Assembly: GCA_016744135.1 (NCBI GenBank)
Contig: JADGEX010000002.1
Span: 1 to 64,000 of the forward strand
DNA: 64,000 nucleotides
Direction: 5' to 3'
Origin: Pseudodesulfovibrio sp.
Lineage (GTDB): Bacteria; Desulfobacterota; Desulfovibrionia; Desulfovibrionales; Desulfovibrionaceae
The notes under the pieces were generated by a model. That model was not told the DNA's origin. It did no database searches and saw nothing but the letters and a program-made list of their open reading frames with translations. Numbering within the stretch: the stretch's first letter is position 1; the number at the start of each line of letters is the position of its first letter. Below are positions 34,248 through 43,858 of this stretch, one piece after another. Made by a program: the position numbers and the translations under genes.

Positions 34248-35393
34248 ATGGCTTTTATTTCTTCCGGGTACAATCCCGACAAACCGATGGAAGGTCGGAT
34301 CTCCGACATTGGCCCTCGTCACTTCGGCGAGTACCTGCCCCCGGTTATCAAAGAAAACTTTGGTAAATGGGACTACCATGAGATCCTTGAGTCCGGCATC
34401 TTGCTGCACGTAGCTCAGGGCGGTGCTAAGACTTACACCGTCCGTGCTGCTACTGCTCGTTTGATGACCGTTACCCATATCCGTGAAATCTGTGAAATCG
34501 CTGACAAGTTCTGTGGTGGTTTCGTTCGTTTCACTACTCGTAACAACCTCGAATTCCAGGTTGAGACCGAAGAAGCAGCCAAAGAACTGAAGGCCTTCTT
34601 GAACGACCAAAAGTTCGACGGTGGTTCCATGAAGTTCCCGGTCGGCGGAACTGGCGCTGGTGTGACCAATATTGTTCACACTCAGGGTTGGGTCCATTGC
34701 CACACCCCGGCAACTGACGCTTCCGGTACCGTTAAGGCTACCATGGACGTCGTCTTTGATGACTTCACTGACATGAAGTTGCCTGCTCCGGTGCGCATCT
34801 CCATGGCTTGCTGCCTGAACATGTGCGGCGCTGTTCATTGCTCCGATATCGCGATTCTCGGTATTCACCGTAAACCGCCTATTATCGATCACGAGTACTT
34901 GGACAACTTGTGCGAAATTCCTTTGGCCGTTGCAGCCTGCCCCACCGGTGCAGTCCGCCCGTCCAAGGTTGAAGTTGATGGCAAGACCTTCAAGACGGTT
35001 GCTATTAAAGAAGAACGCTGCATGTTCTGCGGTAACTGCTACACCATGTGCCCCTCCCTTCCGCTGTCTGACGGCGAAGGTGACGGTATCGCACTGATGG
35101 TCGGTGGTAAGATCTCCAACCGTATCACGAAACCCGCCTTCTCCAAGGTCGTGGTTCCGTTCATCCCCAACGAGCCGCCTCGCTGGCCTACGCTGACCAA
35201 GACAATCAAGAGAATTCTTGATACTTACGCAGCTGAAGCCAACAAGTACGAGCGTCTGGGTGACTGGGCCAATCGTATCGGTTGGGAACGTTTCTTCGAG
35301 AAATGTGACCTGCCCTTCACTGAGCATCTGATCGATGACTTCCGTGATCCGGCATACTACACTTGGCGTCAGACCACTCAGTTCAAGTGGTAG
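34248..35393 (+). CDS. dsrB: Dissimilatory sulfite reductase subunit beta
   Basis: The 381-residue protein matches the length of known Desulfovibrio DsrB. It carries the siroheme-cluster region [22 protein letters not shown], and the ferredoxin motif [16 protein letters not shown]. It binds DsrA to form the catalytic sulfite reductase. AGGAG lies upstream of ATG 34248. The hairpin at 35406-35434 separates it from dsrD. Confidence 0.97.
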   Translation: MAFISSGYNPDKPMEGRISDIGPRHFGEYLPPVIKENFGKWDYHEILESGILLHVAQGGAKTYTVRAATARLMTVTHIREICEIADKFCGGFVRFTTRNNLEFQVETEEAAKELKAFLNDQKFDGGSMKFPVGGTGAGVTNIVHTQGWVHCHTPATDASGTVKATMDVVFDDFTDMKLPAPVRISMACCLNMCGAVHCSDIAILGIHRKPPIIDHEYLDNLCEIPLAVAACPTGAVRPSKVEVDGKTFKTVAIKEERCMFCGNCYTMCPSLPLSDGEGDGIALMVGGKISNRITKPAFSKVVVPFIPNEPPRWPTLTKTIKRILDTYAAEANKYERLGDWANRIGWERFFEKCDLPFTEHLIDDFRDPAYYTWRQTTQFKW

Positions 35394-35405
35394 GATAAAT
35401 ACCAT

Positions 35406-35442
35406 CGGGGTACGGTCTTATGGACCGTACCCCGTTCTTTTC
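35406..35442 (+). terminator. Strong hairpin between dsrB and dsrD
   Basis: A perfect 12-bp stem CGGGGTACGGTC/GACCGTACCCCG with a TTATG loop is followed by GTTCTTTTC. It lies 13 bases after dsrB and 28 bases before dsrD. It could end or attenuate the dsrAB message, or protect its 3' end. Confidence 0.75.
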
Positions 35443-35461
35443 AAATAACAAGGAGTCCATC

Positions 35462-35710
35462 ATGGCACTCGACGTTGAAGCCGCAAAAGCTGAAATTCTT
35501 GCTTTCTGCGAATCGAAGTCCAAGAACAAGTCCAAGTTCTACTTTAATGACTTCACCAAGCTTTTCCCGGATGAGAAAGCCCGTGCAGTCAAGAAAATTC
35601 TGACCGCTTTAATTCAGGAAGAAAAATTGGTGTTCTGGTCCTCCGGGTCCACCACCATGTACGGTATGGCCGGTGCAGGCAAACAGGCCGCTTCCGAGGG
35701 CGAAGACTAG
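35462..35710 (+). CDS. dsrD: Sulfite reductase-associated protein DsrD
   Basis: The 82-residue protein is a winged-helix protein (KSKFYFNDFTKLFPDEKARA and KKILTALIQEEKLVFWSSG) of the DsrD type found after dsrAB in sulfate reducers. DsrD has been reported to act as an allosteric activator of DsrAB. ATG 35462 has AGGAG upstream; the longer frame from 35420 covers the hairpin. It is about 4 residues longer than the D. vulgaris protein at its Ala-rich C-terminus. Confidence 0.93.
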   Translation: MALDVEAAKAEILAFCESKSKNKSKFYFNDFTKLFPDEKARAVKKILTALIQEEKLVFWSSGSTTMYGMAGAGKQAASEGED

Positions 35711-35735
35711 ACTCTAGCCGAGTTCGGTAATTGAG

Positions 35736-35777
35736 GCCTTGCCCGTATCTTTATGATGCAGGGCAAGGCTTTTCTTG
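35736..35777 (+). terminator. Terminator after dsrD
   Basis: The stem GCCTTGCCC/GGGCAAGGC, with a 16-base loop, is followed by TTTTCTT. It separates dsrD from cobB, which starts at 35797. Confidence 0.75.
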
Positions 35778-35796
35778 ATTGTGAGTTGAACCTGCT

Positions 35797-37191
35797 ATGG
35801 CGCAAAGTAACATTTCTCGTATAGTTCTGGCCGGTTTATCCGGCGGCACAGGGAAGACTATTGTCTCTCTGGCTTTGGCTCGTGCTTTTAAAAGAGCCGG
35901 AAAACGGGTGGCTCCCTTTAAAAAGGGGCCGGACTACATTGATGCTCAGTGGCTTAGTCTGGCCGCGGGGCGTCCTTGTTCGAATCTTGATCCCTTTTTC
36001 CATTCAACAGAAATGATCCGTTCTTTATTCTTTCATAAATCATGCGGCTCTGAAATTAGTTTAGTGGAAGGGAACCGCGGACTCTTTGATGGTATGGACG
36101 AGCACGGTTCCTGTTCGACTGCGGAATTGGCACGCATGCTTGATGCGCCTGTTATTCTTGCGATTGATTGTACCAAAATGACGCGTACTGTGGCGGCGAT
36201 AGTTCAAGGCTGCACACACTTCGAGCCGGGGTTGAACCTTGCTGGCGTGATTCTCAACCGAACTGCCGGAGAACGTCATCGTTCGGTGTTGCGAAAATCC
36301 ATTGAGACTCATACAGATATTCCAGTCTTGGGGATGTTACCAAAAATTTCTTCCAATCCTATTCCTGAGCGGCACATGGGACTCGTTTCCGATCAGGAAT
36401 ATGACGTCCCTGCGCAGGAGGCTCTTGATGCGCTGGCTGATATGGCCGAAGATCTGCTCGATATTGACACCATAGTTGATATCGCTACAAACGCACCTGA
36501 TTTCGGCTCGGATCCTGGTCCTATTTATCAAAGTGAATCCGTGAAGAAAAAGGTTCGCATTGGTTACGTCCAAGATGCTTCCCTTTGGTTTTATTACCCG
36601 GAGAATCTCGAAGCTTTGGAACATGCAGGTGCAGAATTGGTTCGGTTGAGCATCCTTTCCGACGAACCGTGGCCCACTATTGACGGTTTGTACCTCGGCG
36701 GTGGTTTTCCTGAGGTTTTTGCCGAACGTATAGCGGATAACACCACTATTCTTGCTCATATAAACAACCTGTCTGAAAGTGGAATGCCCATTTATGCCGA
36801 ATGTGGTGGATTCATGGTGCTGTGCGATTCGCTAGAGGTTAATGGTGCTTCCCATCCGATGGCTGGAGTCTTTCCCGTTGGAACGTCTTTTTGCCCCAGG
36901 CCGCAAGGCTTGGGCTACACTGAAGCAGAAGCCGTTGAAGATAATCCCTTTTTCTCGACCGGAACATGTGTCCAAGGTCATGAATTTCACTATTCGTTGT
37001 GTGTTTCAGACGGGTCTTCAACTTTGCGACCTGCTTTGAAAATGTTGCGGGGGCAGGGGGGAGGCGTTGGGTATGACGGTTTTCTGCATAAAAAAACCCT
37101 TGCCGGGTATAATCATATCCATGCCCTTGCAGTGCCTGATTGGGCCATCCGATTTGTTGCCGCAGCCAGCGAATATCGTTCCAAGTCTTAA
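35797..37191 (+). CDS. cobB: Cobyrinic acid a,c-diamide synthase
   Basis: The 464-residue protein has an N-terminal P-loop (LAGLSGGTGKT), the GPDYIDAQW and RGLFDGMDE motifs of CbiA/CobB, and a C-terminal class I glutamine amidotransferase with the nucleophile Cys in YAECGGFMVL and a His in EFHYS. It amidates cobyrinate or a hydrogenobyrinate in the corrinoid route. In Desulfovibrio cobB commonly follows dsrD, and sirohydrochlorin-derived amide is discussed as an amidated siroheme of DsrAB, so the pairing makes sense. A terminator separates it from dsrD, so it may have its own start site. Confidence 0.93.
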   Translation: MAQSNISRIVLAGLSGGTGKTIVSLALARAFKRAGKRVAPFKKGPDYIDAQWLSLAAGRPCSNLDPFFHSTEMIRSLFFHKSCGSEISLVEGNRGLFDGMDEHGSCSTAELARMLDAPVILAIDCTKMTRTVAAIVQGCTHFEPGLNLAGVILNRTAGERHRSVLRKSIETHTDIPVLGMLPKISSNPIPERHMGLVSDQEYDVPAQEALDALADMAEDLLDIDTIVDIATNAPDFGSDPGPIYQSESVKKKVRIGYVQDASLWFYYPENLEALEHAGAELVRLSILSDEPWPTIDGLYLGGGFPEVFAERIADNTTILAHINNLSESGMPIYAECGGFMVLCDSLEVNGASHPMAGVFPVGTSFCPRPQGLGYTEAEAVEDNPFFSTGTCVQGHEFHYSLCVSDGSSTLRPALKMLRGQGGGVGYDGFLHKKTLAGYNHIHALAVPDWAIRFVAAASEYRSKS

Positions 37192-37269
37192 CGCGTAAAT
37201 TTCTTGTCTCCGAGCCGCTTTTCATGAGAAAGTGCGGCTGAACCTATCAAGACAACAAGTGAGTAACAA

Positions 37270-38400
37270 ATGAGTATTCCTTTTATCGACTTGAAATCAC
37301 AGTATAAAGAAATTGAGACCGCCGTAAAGAAAGGTATAGATGGTGTTCTGGAACATGGTGCATATATCATGGGGCCGGAAATCGCTGATTTGGAGGCTCG
37401 TTTGTCGAGCTTCAGTTCTGTCCGTTTCGGAGTCGGATGCGCTTCAGGTACCGACGCTCTGGTCATGGCTCTCATGGCTCTGGAAATTGGGCCGGGTGAT
37501 GCTGTTTTCACAACGCCATTTACATTCATGGCCACTGCAGAGTCCATTGCTCTTCTCGGCGCGACTCCGGTGTTTGTGGATGTCGATCCTGTGACATACA
37601 ATATTGATCCTGAAGATCTTCGTCGCAAGATTGCTGACGTCAAGGACAATCGTACTGATCTGACTCCTCGCGGAGTTATTTCCGTGGATCTCTTTGGGCA
37701 GCCTGCAGACTATGATCTCATCGAACCGTTGGCGCACAACAGCGGCTTGTTTCTTATTGTAGACGCGGCCCAGTCTTTTGGCGCGACTTACAAGGGCAAG
37801 CCAGTTTGTTCGTTGGGTGATGTTGCCTGCACTTCCTTCTTCCCGGCCAAGCCGCTTGGTTGCTATGGTGACGGTGGAATGGTGTTTGCGCATAATGAGG
37901 AGCTGTATAAGTTGCTTCAATCCATTCGTGTTCATGGCATGGGTGAAGACAAGTATGAAAACGTTCGTTTGGGAATCAATGGCCGTCTTGATGCCATGCA
38001 GGCAGCCGTGTTGCTTGCCAAGTTCGAAATTTTCCCCGGCGAAATTGTCAAACGTCAACAGGTTGCAGATCGGTATGAGGAACTTTTGTCCTCTGTGCCT
38101 GGTTTGACAACGCCCGCCGTTGCAGAAGGGAATACCTCTGTCTGGGCACAATATTCTGTATTGGCTAAAAATTCAGAGCATCGCACCGAACTTATGGGTA
38201 AGCTTGGTGCAGCCTCCATTCCTACAGCCATTTACTATCCGAAACCGCTGCATCTTCAGAAGGCTTTTGCCAATCTGGGATATCAGGAAGGGGATTTCCC
38301 TGTCTGCGAGGAAATCGGTAATCGTATCTTTGCTCTGCCCATGCATCCGTATCTCAAGGCAGAAGATCAGGCGACCATAGCCGAAACGCTCAAGGGATAA
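37270..38400 (+). CDS. DegT/DnrJ/EryC1/StrS-type sugar aminotransferase
   Basis: The 376-residue protein shows the DegT family signatures: IPFIDLKSQYKEI at the start, GVGCASGTDALVMALMAL, DAAQSFGATYKG and the PLP-binding Lys in FFPAKPLGCYGDGG. Such enzymes transfer an amino group to a nucleotide-linked keto-sugar for surface polysaccharide or glycan synthesis. No nucleotide-sugar dehydratase is adjacent, so its exact sugar is unknown. It is followed closely by the 116-residue protein. Confidence 0.9.
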   Translation: MSIPFIDLKSQYKEIETAVKKGIDGVLEHGAYIMGPEIADLEARLSSFSSVRFGVGCASGTDALVMALMALEIGPGDAVFTTPFTFMATAESIALLGATPVFVDVDPVTYNIDPEDLRRKIADVKDNRTDLTPRGVISVDLFGQPADYDLIEPLAHNSGLFLIVDAAQSFGATYKGKPVCSLGDVACTSFFPAKPLGCYGDGGMVFAHNEELYKLLQSIRVHGMGEDKYENVRLGINGRLDAMQAAVLLAKFEIFPGEIVKRQQVADRYEELLSSVPGLTTPAVAEGNTSVWAQYSVLAKNSEHRTELMGKLGAASIPTAIYYPKPLHLQKAFANLGYQEGDFPVCEEIGNRIFALPMHPYLKAEDQATIAETLKG

Positions 38401-38406
38401 GGATTT

Positions 38407-38757
38407 ATGGCTTTCGGAAATTCATCAAACTTGGTGCGAGTCTTCAAGCCCATTGCGGCTGGACTTGCGTTGGCCTTTTTGGCTACCGCCATGGTGGATA
38501 AACCCGCTCCGGTGCATTTCCAGCCCGAGAATCCGTATGCCGCAAAGCAAGCGGAAATACTTGAGCCACAGGCCGAATTGGTTATTGAAAAGAATATTAT
38601 GAAACTCGGTTCTCTCCTGTCTGTCACGGCTGTAGGTTCCGTGACGCAGGAGGGGCTGCCCGTATTTAGTAGCCCGGTTGTGTCAGATGAAATTGAAGTT
38701 TTGTCCGAGTCAAACTCTCTGCCGAATACGGTGCCTTCGGAATCACAACAACCCTGA
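38407..38757 (+). CDS. Hypothetical protein with an N-terminal membrane segment
   Basis: The 116-residue protein has a hydrophobic segment (about residues 14-30, RVFKPIAAGLALAFLATAMV) and a Pro/Glu-rich rest ending in SESQQP. It is 6 bases from the aminotransferase stop codon and so probably part of its operon. I do not recognise it. Confidence 0.6.
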   Translation: MAFGNSSNLVRVFKPIAAGLALAFLATAMVDKPAPVHFQPENPYAAKQAEILEPQAELVIEKNIMKLGSLLSVTAVGSVTQEGLPVFSSPVVSDEIEVLSESNSLPNTVPSESQQP

Positions 38758-38864
38758 CTATAATCGGCACTTGCCGACAATTTGCCAGCCGTGCATCCCT
38801 CTGATACACGGTGGGACGCGAACGACATTACGCCGGGGAATTGCCGGCACAAAGGAGATACAAA

Positions 38865-39362
38865 ATGATTAAAATGGAAACCAGCATGGGTGACATCGTC
38901 ATCGAGCTTGATTTTGAAAAGGCCCCCAAGTCTGCTGCAAACTTTCAGCAGTACGTTGAAGAAGGCTTTTACGATGGTCTTATTTTTCACCGTGTTATCG
39001 GTAACTTTATGGTTCAGGGCGGCGGCATGGATGAAAACATGCAGGAAAAGGCAACCCGTGAGCCTATTGAAAACGAAGCCAACAATGGCGTGAAGAACGA
39101 TTGCTACACTTTGGCCATGGCGCGTACCATGGACCCCCATTCCGCTTCTTCTCAGTTCTTCGTTAACGTCAAGGACAACGGTTTTCTCAACTTCTCTTCC
39201 GAGACCCCTCAGGGTTGGGGCTATGCCGTTTTCGGTAAGGTTGTAGAAGGTACTGATATTGTAGACGAGATCAAGGGTGTGGCTACTGGCCGTAGCGGCT
39301 TCCACGACGATGTCCCGGTCGAGCCTGTTTTTATCAACAAAGCCACTGTGATCGAAGACTAA
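38865..39362 (+). CDS. ppiB: Peptidyl-prolyl cis-trans isomerase (cyclophilin)
   Basis: The 165-residue protein is a cyclophilin: METSMGDIVIELDFEKAPKS, FHRVIGNFMVQGGG with the catalytic Arg, and SSQFFVNVKDN, ending in EPVFINKATVIE. It lacks a signal peptide, so it is cytoplasmic, and should speed proline isomerisation in protein folding. The ATG at 38865 has AAGGAG 8 bases upstream; an upstream start at 38811 is unlikely. Confidence 0.93.
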   Translation: MIKMETSMGDIVIELDFEKAPKSAANFQQYVEEGFYDGLIFHRVIGNFMVQGGGMDENMQEKATREPIENEANNGVKNDCYTLAMARTMDPHSASSQFFVNVKDNGFLNFSSETPQGWGYAVFGKVVEGTDIVDEIKGVATGRSGFHDDVPVEPVFINKATVIED

Positions 39363-39398
39363 TTGATTCTTCGCTGGAAATATCCGGCATACGAATAT

Positions 39399-39440
39399 AA
39401 ACGGCGTACCCTGTGAATACAGGGTACGCCGTTTTATTTG
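39399..39440. terminator. Bidirectional terminator
   Basis: The 16-bp stem AAACGGCGTACCCTGT/ACAGGGTACGCCGTTT is followed by T-rich bases on both strands and serves the convergent cyclophilin and the minus-strand gene. Confidence 0.88.
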
Positions 39441-39469
39441 TACGGATAAAGTATTTGGCTGGAAGAGTC

Positions 39470-40084
39470 TTAGACAGTGAGGTTCAGTCCGGTGTACGAG
39501 TTCTGGCCCTGACCAAACATCAGCCCTCCACCGTCAAACCAGGATGTCGGATCTGAATTATCAGCAAACCACCATGACATGGATTTGAATTGAAGGTTTT
39601 GCATCATCTGACCTTGTGACAGCTTGGTGCTTGCTGTGTTGGTCAGTTTACCCAATTGAAGAATGGTATCGAATTCTTCAACTTTGTCTGGGTTGTCTTC
39701 GAAATATTTATCGATGATTTCTTTGTCTTCATGGCCCTTGGCAATGGTCACCTTGCCGGTAGCTGGGTCATAACTCAACGGAAGTTCTTTCGTGACATCC
39801 ACGCCCAAAGCTTTGAGATCTGCAGTTACAGTGATATCCCATTTGGCTTCGAGCTTTGCACGATATTTATCGACATCGAGGAAAGAGAGTCTGTTGTCCG
39901 TTCCCTTGGGAATTTTGGATAAGTATGACTCAATGTCACTCGCCATGCCGTTTGTGCTTTCAGTTTTATCCTGCTCTTTATCCATTTGAGCGGCGCGTGT
40001 CTTTAATTGCTGCTCTTCATTCGCGGCTTGCAAAAGTGAATAGGCATCCATGTATCCATTTGATCCAACCGATTGAACTGCCAT
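39470..40084 (-). CDS. Hypothetical protein, Desulfovibrio-type
   Basis: The 204-residue protein has an N-terminal Gln/Glu-rich helical part and a SMSWWFADNSDPTSWFDGGGLMFGQGQ C-terminal segment (about residues 166-192). I do not recognise the family. ATG 40084 has GAGGA upstream. No signal peptide is obvious. It lies downstream of the liv genes with its own start. Confidence 0.65.
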   Translation of the reverse strand: MAVQSVGSNGYMDAYSLLQAANEEQQLKTRAAQMDKEQDKTESTNGMASDIESYLSKIPKGTDNRLSFLDVDKYRAKLEAKWDITVTADLKALGVDVTKELPLSYDPATGKVTIAKGHEDKEIIDKYFEDNPDKVEEFDTILQLGKLTNTASTKLSQGQMMQNLQFKSMSWWFADNSDPTSWFDGGGLMFGQGQNSYTGLNLTV

Positions 40085-40172
40085 TGTGGTCCTCTTGCAT
40101 TCAGGGTTCATGGGCAATTTTTGCCCTGTCGAAATCCAAAGCATAAGCCGTGCCATTACAGGGCCAAGGATA

Positions 40173-40206
40173 CAAAAAAAGGACTGCCCATGAGGACAGT
40201 CCTTTG
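40173..40206 (-). terminator. Terminator of the livFGMH genes
   Basis: On the minus strand AAAGGACTGTCC pairs with GGGCAGTCCTTT around CTCAT and is followed by seven T residues, 20 bases past livF. Confidence 0.8.
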
Positions 40207-40226
40207 AAGTGTGCGCGAGCTTTGTG

Positions 40227-40964
40227 CTAGCCGCCGAGATAGGCTTTTTTGACCTCAGGATCTTCCCTGAGTTGATCGCAAGGTCCTTGTGCCACTATTT
40301 CGCCGGTGTCGATGACGTAGCCTCGGTGGGCGAATTTGAGAGCAAGGTTGGCATTCTGTTCAATCAACAGAATGGTCATGCCTTCTTTGTTTAGTTCTTT
40401 CAGGGTGCGGAACATGTCGTACATAAGCAGCGGGGCGAGTCCCATGGACGGTTCATCAAGCATGATGATTTTACAACCGGACATAAGAGCGCGGCCCACG
40501 GCCAACATCTGTTGTTCTCCACCGGACAGGGATTCTGAACGTTGTTTTTTGCGTTCATCCAGACGGGAGAAGAGTGAGTAGACTCGTTTGTAGTCCCGAT
40601 CAATATCTGCCTGAGAATCTTTGCGGGCATAGGTTGCCAGCTTGAGGTTTTCCTCAACGGTCAGATTACCGAAGATGTGACGGCCTTCCGGGACCAAAGC
40701 AAGATGGAGGTCGCTGACAATCTTGTCAGGGGCCATACCCAGAATGGATTTGCCCTTGAACTTGATGTCGCCCTTGAAGATCTTGGGGGCTTCAGGCGGC
40801 GGCAGTTGTGCGATGGACATGAGTGTCGTTGATTTGCCTGCGCCGTTGGCTCCGATAAGCGTAACTATTTCGCCTTCGCCCACGGAGAAGTCGATGCCGT
40901 GAAGGGCCTCGATGTTACCGTATTTAACGTAGAGGTTTTCAACCTCGATGAGTGGAGTTGTCAT
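40227..40964 (-). CDS. livF: Branched-chain amino acid ABC transporter ATPase LivF
   Basis: The 245-residue protein has the ABC motifs GANGAGKST, LSGGEQQMLAVGRALM and LDEPSMGLAPLL, the last a LivF hallmark. It is the cytoplasmic ATPase that powers branched-chain amino acid import. Its start overlaps livG by 4 bases. In this gene set the order on the minus strand is livK, livH, livM, livG, livF. Confidence 0.95.
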   Translation of the reverse strand: MTTPLIEVENLYVKYGNIEALHGIDFSVGEGEIVTLIGANGAGKSTTLMSIAQLPPPEAPKIFKGDIKFKGKSILGMAPDKIVSDLHLALVPEGRHIFGNLTVEENLKLATYARKDSQADIDRDYKRVYSLFSRLDERKKQRSESLSGGEQQMLAVGRALMSGCKIIMLDEPSMGLAPLLMYDMFRTLKELNKEGMTILLIEQNANLALKFAHRGYVIDTGEIVAQGPCDQLREDPEVKKAYLGG

Positions 40965-41728
40965 ATGTTGTCGTCTCCAAGATAGGCCTTGATGACGGCC
41001 GGGTTGCTCTGGATGTCTTCTGGTGTGCCTTCAGCGATGGTTGCGCCGAAATCAATAACTTTGATCCATTGACATAGGGATGTCACGACCTTCATTTGAT
41101 GTTCAATCATGAAGATAGTGATATCGAAGTTGTCGTGAATCCAGCGGACCAGTTTGATGAGGTCTTCCACGTCGGCGGAGTTCAGTCCAGCTGCAGGTTC
41201 ATCCAGCAGCAGGAGCTTGGGCCGGATAGACATGGCGCGGGCAATCTCAACACGGCGTTGCAGGCCATACGGGAGGTTCTTGGGGAACTCGTAGGCCACG
41301 TCAGTCAGTGACATGGCGTCCAGCAGTTCTTCTGCAATCTCCAGAATGCGTGCTTCTCGCGCTCGATATTTAGGGCCTCTGATGATGGAGTCCCAGACCG
41401 AATAGCCCAACCGATAGTGCTGGGCTATGCGGATGTTATCAAGCACGGTCATATCGTGCCACAGTCGAATATTTTGAAAGGTTCGGGCAATGCCCATTGA
41501 CGTAACCTGATGCGGCTTGAGGCCTGCGGTCGGGTTGCCGTCAAATATAATACTTCCTTCAGTAGGCTGGTAGAAACCAGAGATCAGGTTGAAGATGGTT
41601 GTCTTGCCTGCTCCGTTGGGGCCGATCAGCCCCATGAGTTCGCCGCCTTTCATTTCCACGCTGAATTCGGATACGGCCTGAAGGCCTCCGAAACGCTGGG
41701 TCATAGTGTCGATTTTGAGAAGTGACAT
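40961..41728 (-). CDS. livG: Branched-chain amino acid ABC transporter ATPase LivG
   Basis: The 255-residue ATPase has a Walker A in GPNGAGKTTIFNLISGF and the LivG region GIARTFQNIRLWHDMTVLDN, with a Walker B in PKLLLLDEPAAGLN. It pairs with LivF as the second ATPase. It starts 9 bases after livM and overlaps livF. Confidence 0.95.
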   Translation of the reverse strand: MSLLKIDTMTQRFGGLQAVSEFSVEMKGGELMGLIGPNGAGKTTIFNLISGFYQPTEGSIIFDGNPTAGLKPHQVTSMGIARTFQNIRLWHDMTVLDNIRIAQHYRLGYSVWDSIIRGPKYRAREARILEIAEELLDAMSLTDVAYEFPKNLPYGLQRRVEIARAMSIRPKLLLLDEPAAGLNSADVEDLIKLVRWIHDNFDITIFMIEHQMKVVTSLCQWIKVIDFGATIAEGTPEDIQSNPAVIKAYLGDDNI

Positions 41729-41737
41729 GCCGATCCC

Positions 41738-42808
41738 CTACTTGAACGTGTAGAATTTTTTGAGTTTCGGGAATACGTCCGATAACTCCTTGTTACCCAT
41801 GATGCCTTCGGGCCTGAACTGCATGATCAGGACGAGGAGCAAGGGAATCATGACCCATTTGATGACACCGGCTGACGGTTCCCATTCAGGGAAGACGAAC
41901 GTTGCAGGAGCCAGCAGGAAGTCCATGAGGGACTGGGATCTGAGCACTTCCATCAGGAAGGTGAAGACCACGGCAGAAATGATTGCGCCCGAGAGCGATC
42001 CCATGCCGCCGAGGTAGACCATGACCATGGCCTCGGTGGATTTAAGGATGTTGAATGACTGCGGATTGACGTAACCGACGACGTGGGCGAACAGGCCGCC
42101 CGCACATCCGGCCAGACCCGCCGAGATCATGAAGTTGACCAGTTTTATTTTGTTGGTGTTCACGGACATGATTTCCGCTGCAGTTTCATCTTGGCAAATG
42201 GCATTGACGCCTTTGCCATATGTGGATGTGATAAACCGGCGGATGACCCAGATGGTAAAGACCATGAAGGTAATAACCCAGAAGAGCATCCATGGACCGT
42301 TTAACGTGTCTTTCATGGCCCAGACAGTGCTTTTCATCCCTTGGAAACCGCGAGAACCACCAACAAAGTCCATGTTTTCAATGGCCGAGATGACCATGTA
42401 GTTTACGGCGATGGTGATGATAGCCAGATAGTCGTCTCGAGTTTTGAATGCCGGGACTGCCACCAGAATACTGACAACAGAAGCAAAGGCACCACCCAAG
42501 AGTATGATAATCGGGAAAGCCAGAAAAGCCATATCCGGGGGAAGCAGCGGGTCACCGAGAGTCTTGCCGAAAAATAGGACTGACAGGATTGATGCGACGT
42601 ATGCCCCCACGCACATGAAGGCTGCGTGCCCACAGGTGAATTCACCCATGTTACCGTTTACCAAGTTCAGGCTAGTCGCCATGATTATGTTGATACCAAC
42701 ATACATGAATACGGCTTGGATGTAGTTGCTGATGACGCCGAACTGGGCCAGGGACAGCAGGAACAGGGCACTGACAACCATGACGAAGTTGAGAGAATAT
42801 TTTTTCAT
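41738..42808 (-). CDS. livM: Branched-chain amino acid ABC transporter permease LivM
   Basis: The 356-residue membrane protein has about ten segments and the family motifs GHAAFMCVGAYVA and GGMGSLSGAIISA. It forms the translocation channel with LivH. ATG 42808 was chosen because GGAAG lies 10 bases upstream; an in-frame ATG at 42823 overlaps that site. The gap to livH is 15 bases. Confidence 0.93.
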   Translation of the reverse strand: MKKYSLNFVMVVSALFLLSLAQFGVISNYIQAVFMYVGINIIMATSLNLVNGNMGEFTCGHAAFMCVGAYVASILSVLFFGKTLGDPLLPPDMAFLAFPIIILLGGAFASVVSILVAVPAFKTRDDYLAIITIAVNYMVISAIENMDFVGGSRGFQGMKSTVWAMKDTLNGPWMLFWVITFMVFTIWVIRRFITSTYGKGVNAICQDETAAEIMSVNTNKIKLVNFMISAGLAGCAGGLFAHVVGYVNPQSFNILKSTEAMVMVYLGGMGSLSGAIISAVVFTFLMEVLRSQSLMDFLLAPATFVFPEWEPSAGVIKWVMIPLLLVLIMQFRPEGIMGNKELSDVFPKLKKFYTFK

Positions 42809-42823
42809 ATGTATTTCTTCCAA

Positions 42824-43735
42824 CTAAATTTTGGTTGATTGCGGCATGCCGAACAAGCCTGTTGGTTTCATCCACAGGATGATCAACAGGATCGTAAAGG
42901 CGAACAGGTCGCGGTAGGTGGATGGGAACACGGTAACGACGCCGACCTCAATGAAGCCGAGCAGGAAGCCTCCGTAGAATGCGCCTCGGATGTCTCCGAT
43001 ACCGCCGACAACCGCTGCGATAAATGCTTTCCAACCGATGATCATACCCATAAATGGTTCAAGGACCGGATAGGACATGGCGAACAAAAGTCCGGCCAGA
43101 CCTGCAAAAGAGGACCCAAGAACAAAGGTGAATACGATAATGGCGTCAATGGGAATGCCCATGAGTGGAATGGCAAATTTGTCGTAAGAGATGCCGCGCA
43201 TGGCCATGCCGATTTTTGTTTTGGTGACGATAAAGTTTAGGAAAATGAAAACGGCGATTGCTGCTACGATGACGATGACTTTTAAGTTGGTGATGGTCAC
43301 GCCGCCGAAGTGCCAGATTGATTTTTCAATCAGTTCGGGAAATTTGAGACGGCTGGCTCCGAGCACTGCCAGGTTGGAGTACTCAAGAATTAGCCCGCAC
43401 ATGAGTGCGGTGATGACCACATAGAGTCGGTGTGCTCCTTTTCGACGCAAGGGGCGGTAGGCAACGCGTTCAAGCGTAACACCGACACAGGCGGTCAGGA
43501 ACATGGTCAGCGGCACGGCGAGCATGAATGTCACGATGGGCGAAAGGCCAACTGTGGGACCGAGTAGGAATCCGGCCACGAAAAAAGCGATATACGCGCC
43601 AACCATGAAAATATCACCATGGGCGAAGTTGATCAGCCTGAGTACGCCGTACACGAGGGTGTAGCCCAATGCGATAAGGGCATAAAAGCTGCCCCACTGA
43701 AGCGCATTGAGTATGTTTTGAATAATAAAGTCCAC
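42824..43735 (-). CDS. livH: Branched-chain amino acid ABC transporter permease LivH
   Basis: The 303-residue membrane protein carries LivH-type features, including LINFAHGDIFMVGAYIA and GGIGDIRGAFYGG. It forms the channel with LivM. The gene follows livK after a 123-base gap. The expected GXGXXXG-like core of the family is visible in the second half. Confidence 0.95.
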   Translation of the reverse strand: MDFIIQNILNALQWGSFYALIALGYTLVYGVLRLINFAHGDIFMVGAYIAFFVAGFLLGPTVGLSPIVTFMLAVPLTMFLTACVGVTLERVAYRPLRRKGAHRLYVVITALMCGLILEYSNLAVLGASRLKFPELIEKSIWHFGGVTITNLKVIVIVAAIAVFIFLNFIVTKTKIGMAMRGISYDKFAIPLMGIPIDAIIVFTFVLGSSFAGLAGLLFAMSYPVLEPFMGMIIGWKAFIAAVVGGIGDIRGAFYGGFLLGFIEVGVVTVFPSTYRDLFAFTILLIILWMKPTGLFGMPQSTKI

Positions 43736-43858
43736 GTTTACTTCCCGGGAAATATCTTTGGGCCTTTGGGGTTTATTCCGAACGAGTTGGCCCGTTCACT
43801 CAGTAAAAGAGCGGGGACCAAATGGCCCCCGCCCGATTATATCAGGTACGTTTTAGGC

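Noticed and set aside
32787-35405. Open frame of 872 codons opposite dsrA-dsrB
   Set aside because: It is antisense to two highly biased genes and has no family resemblance or ribosome site; biased codon use often leaves the reverse strand open.
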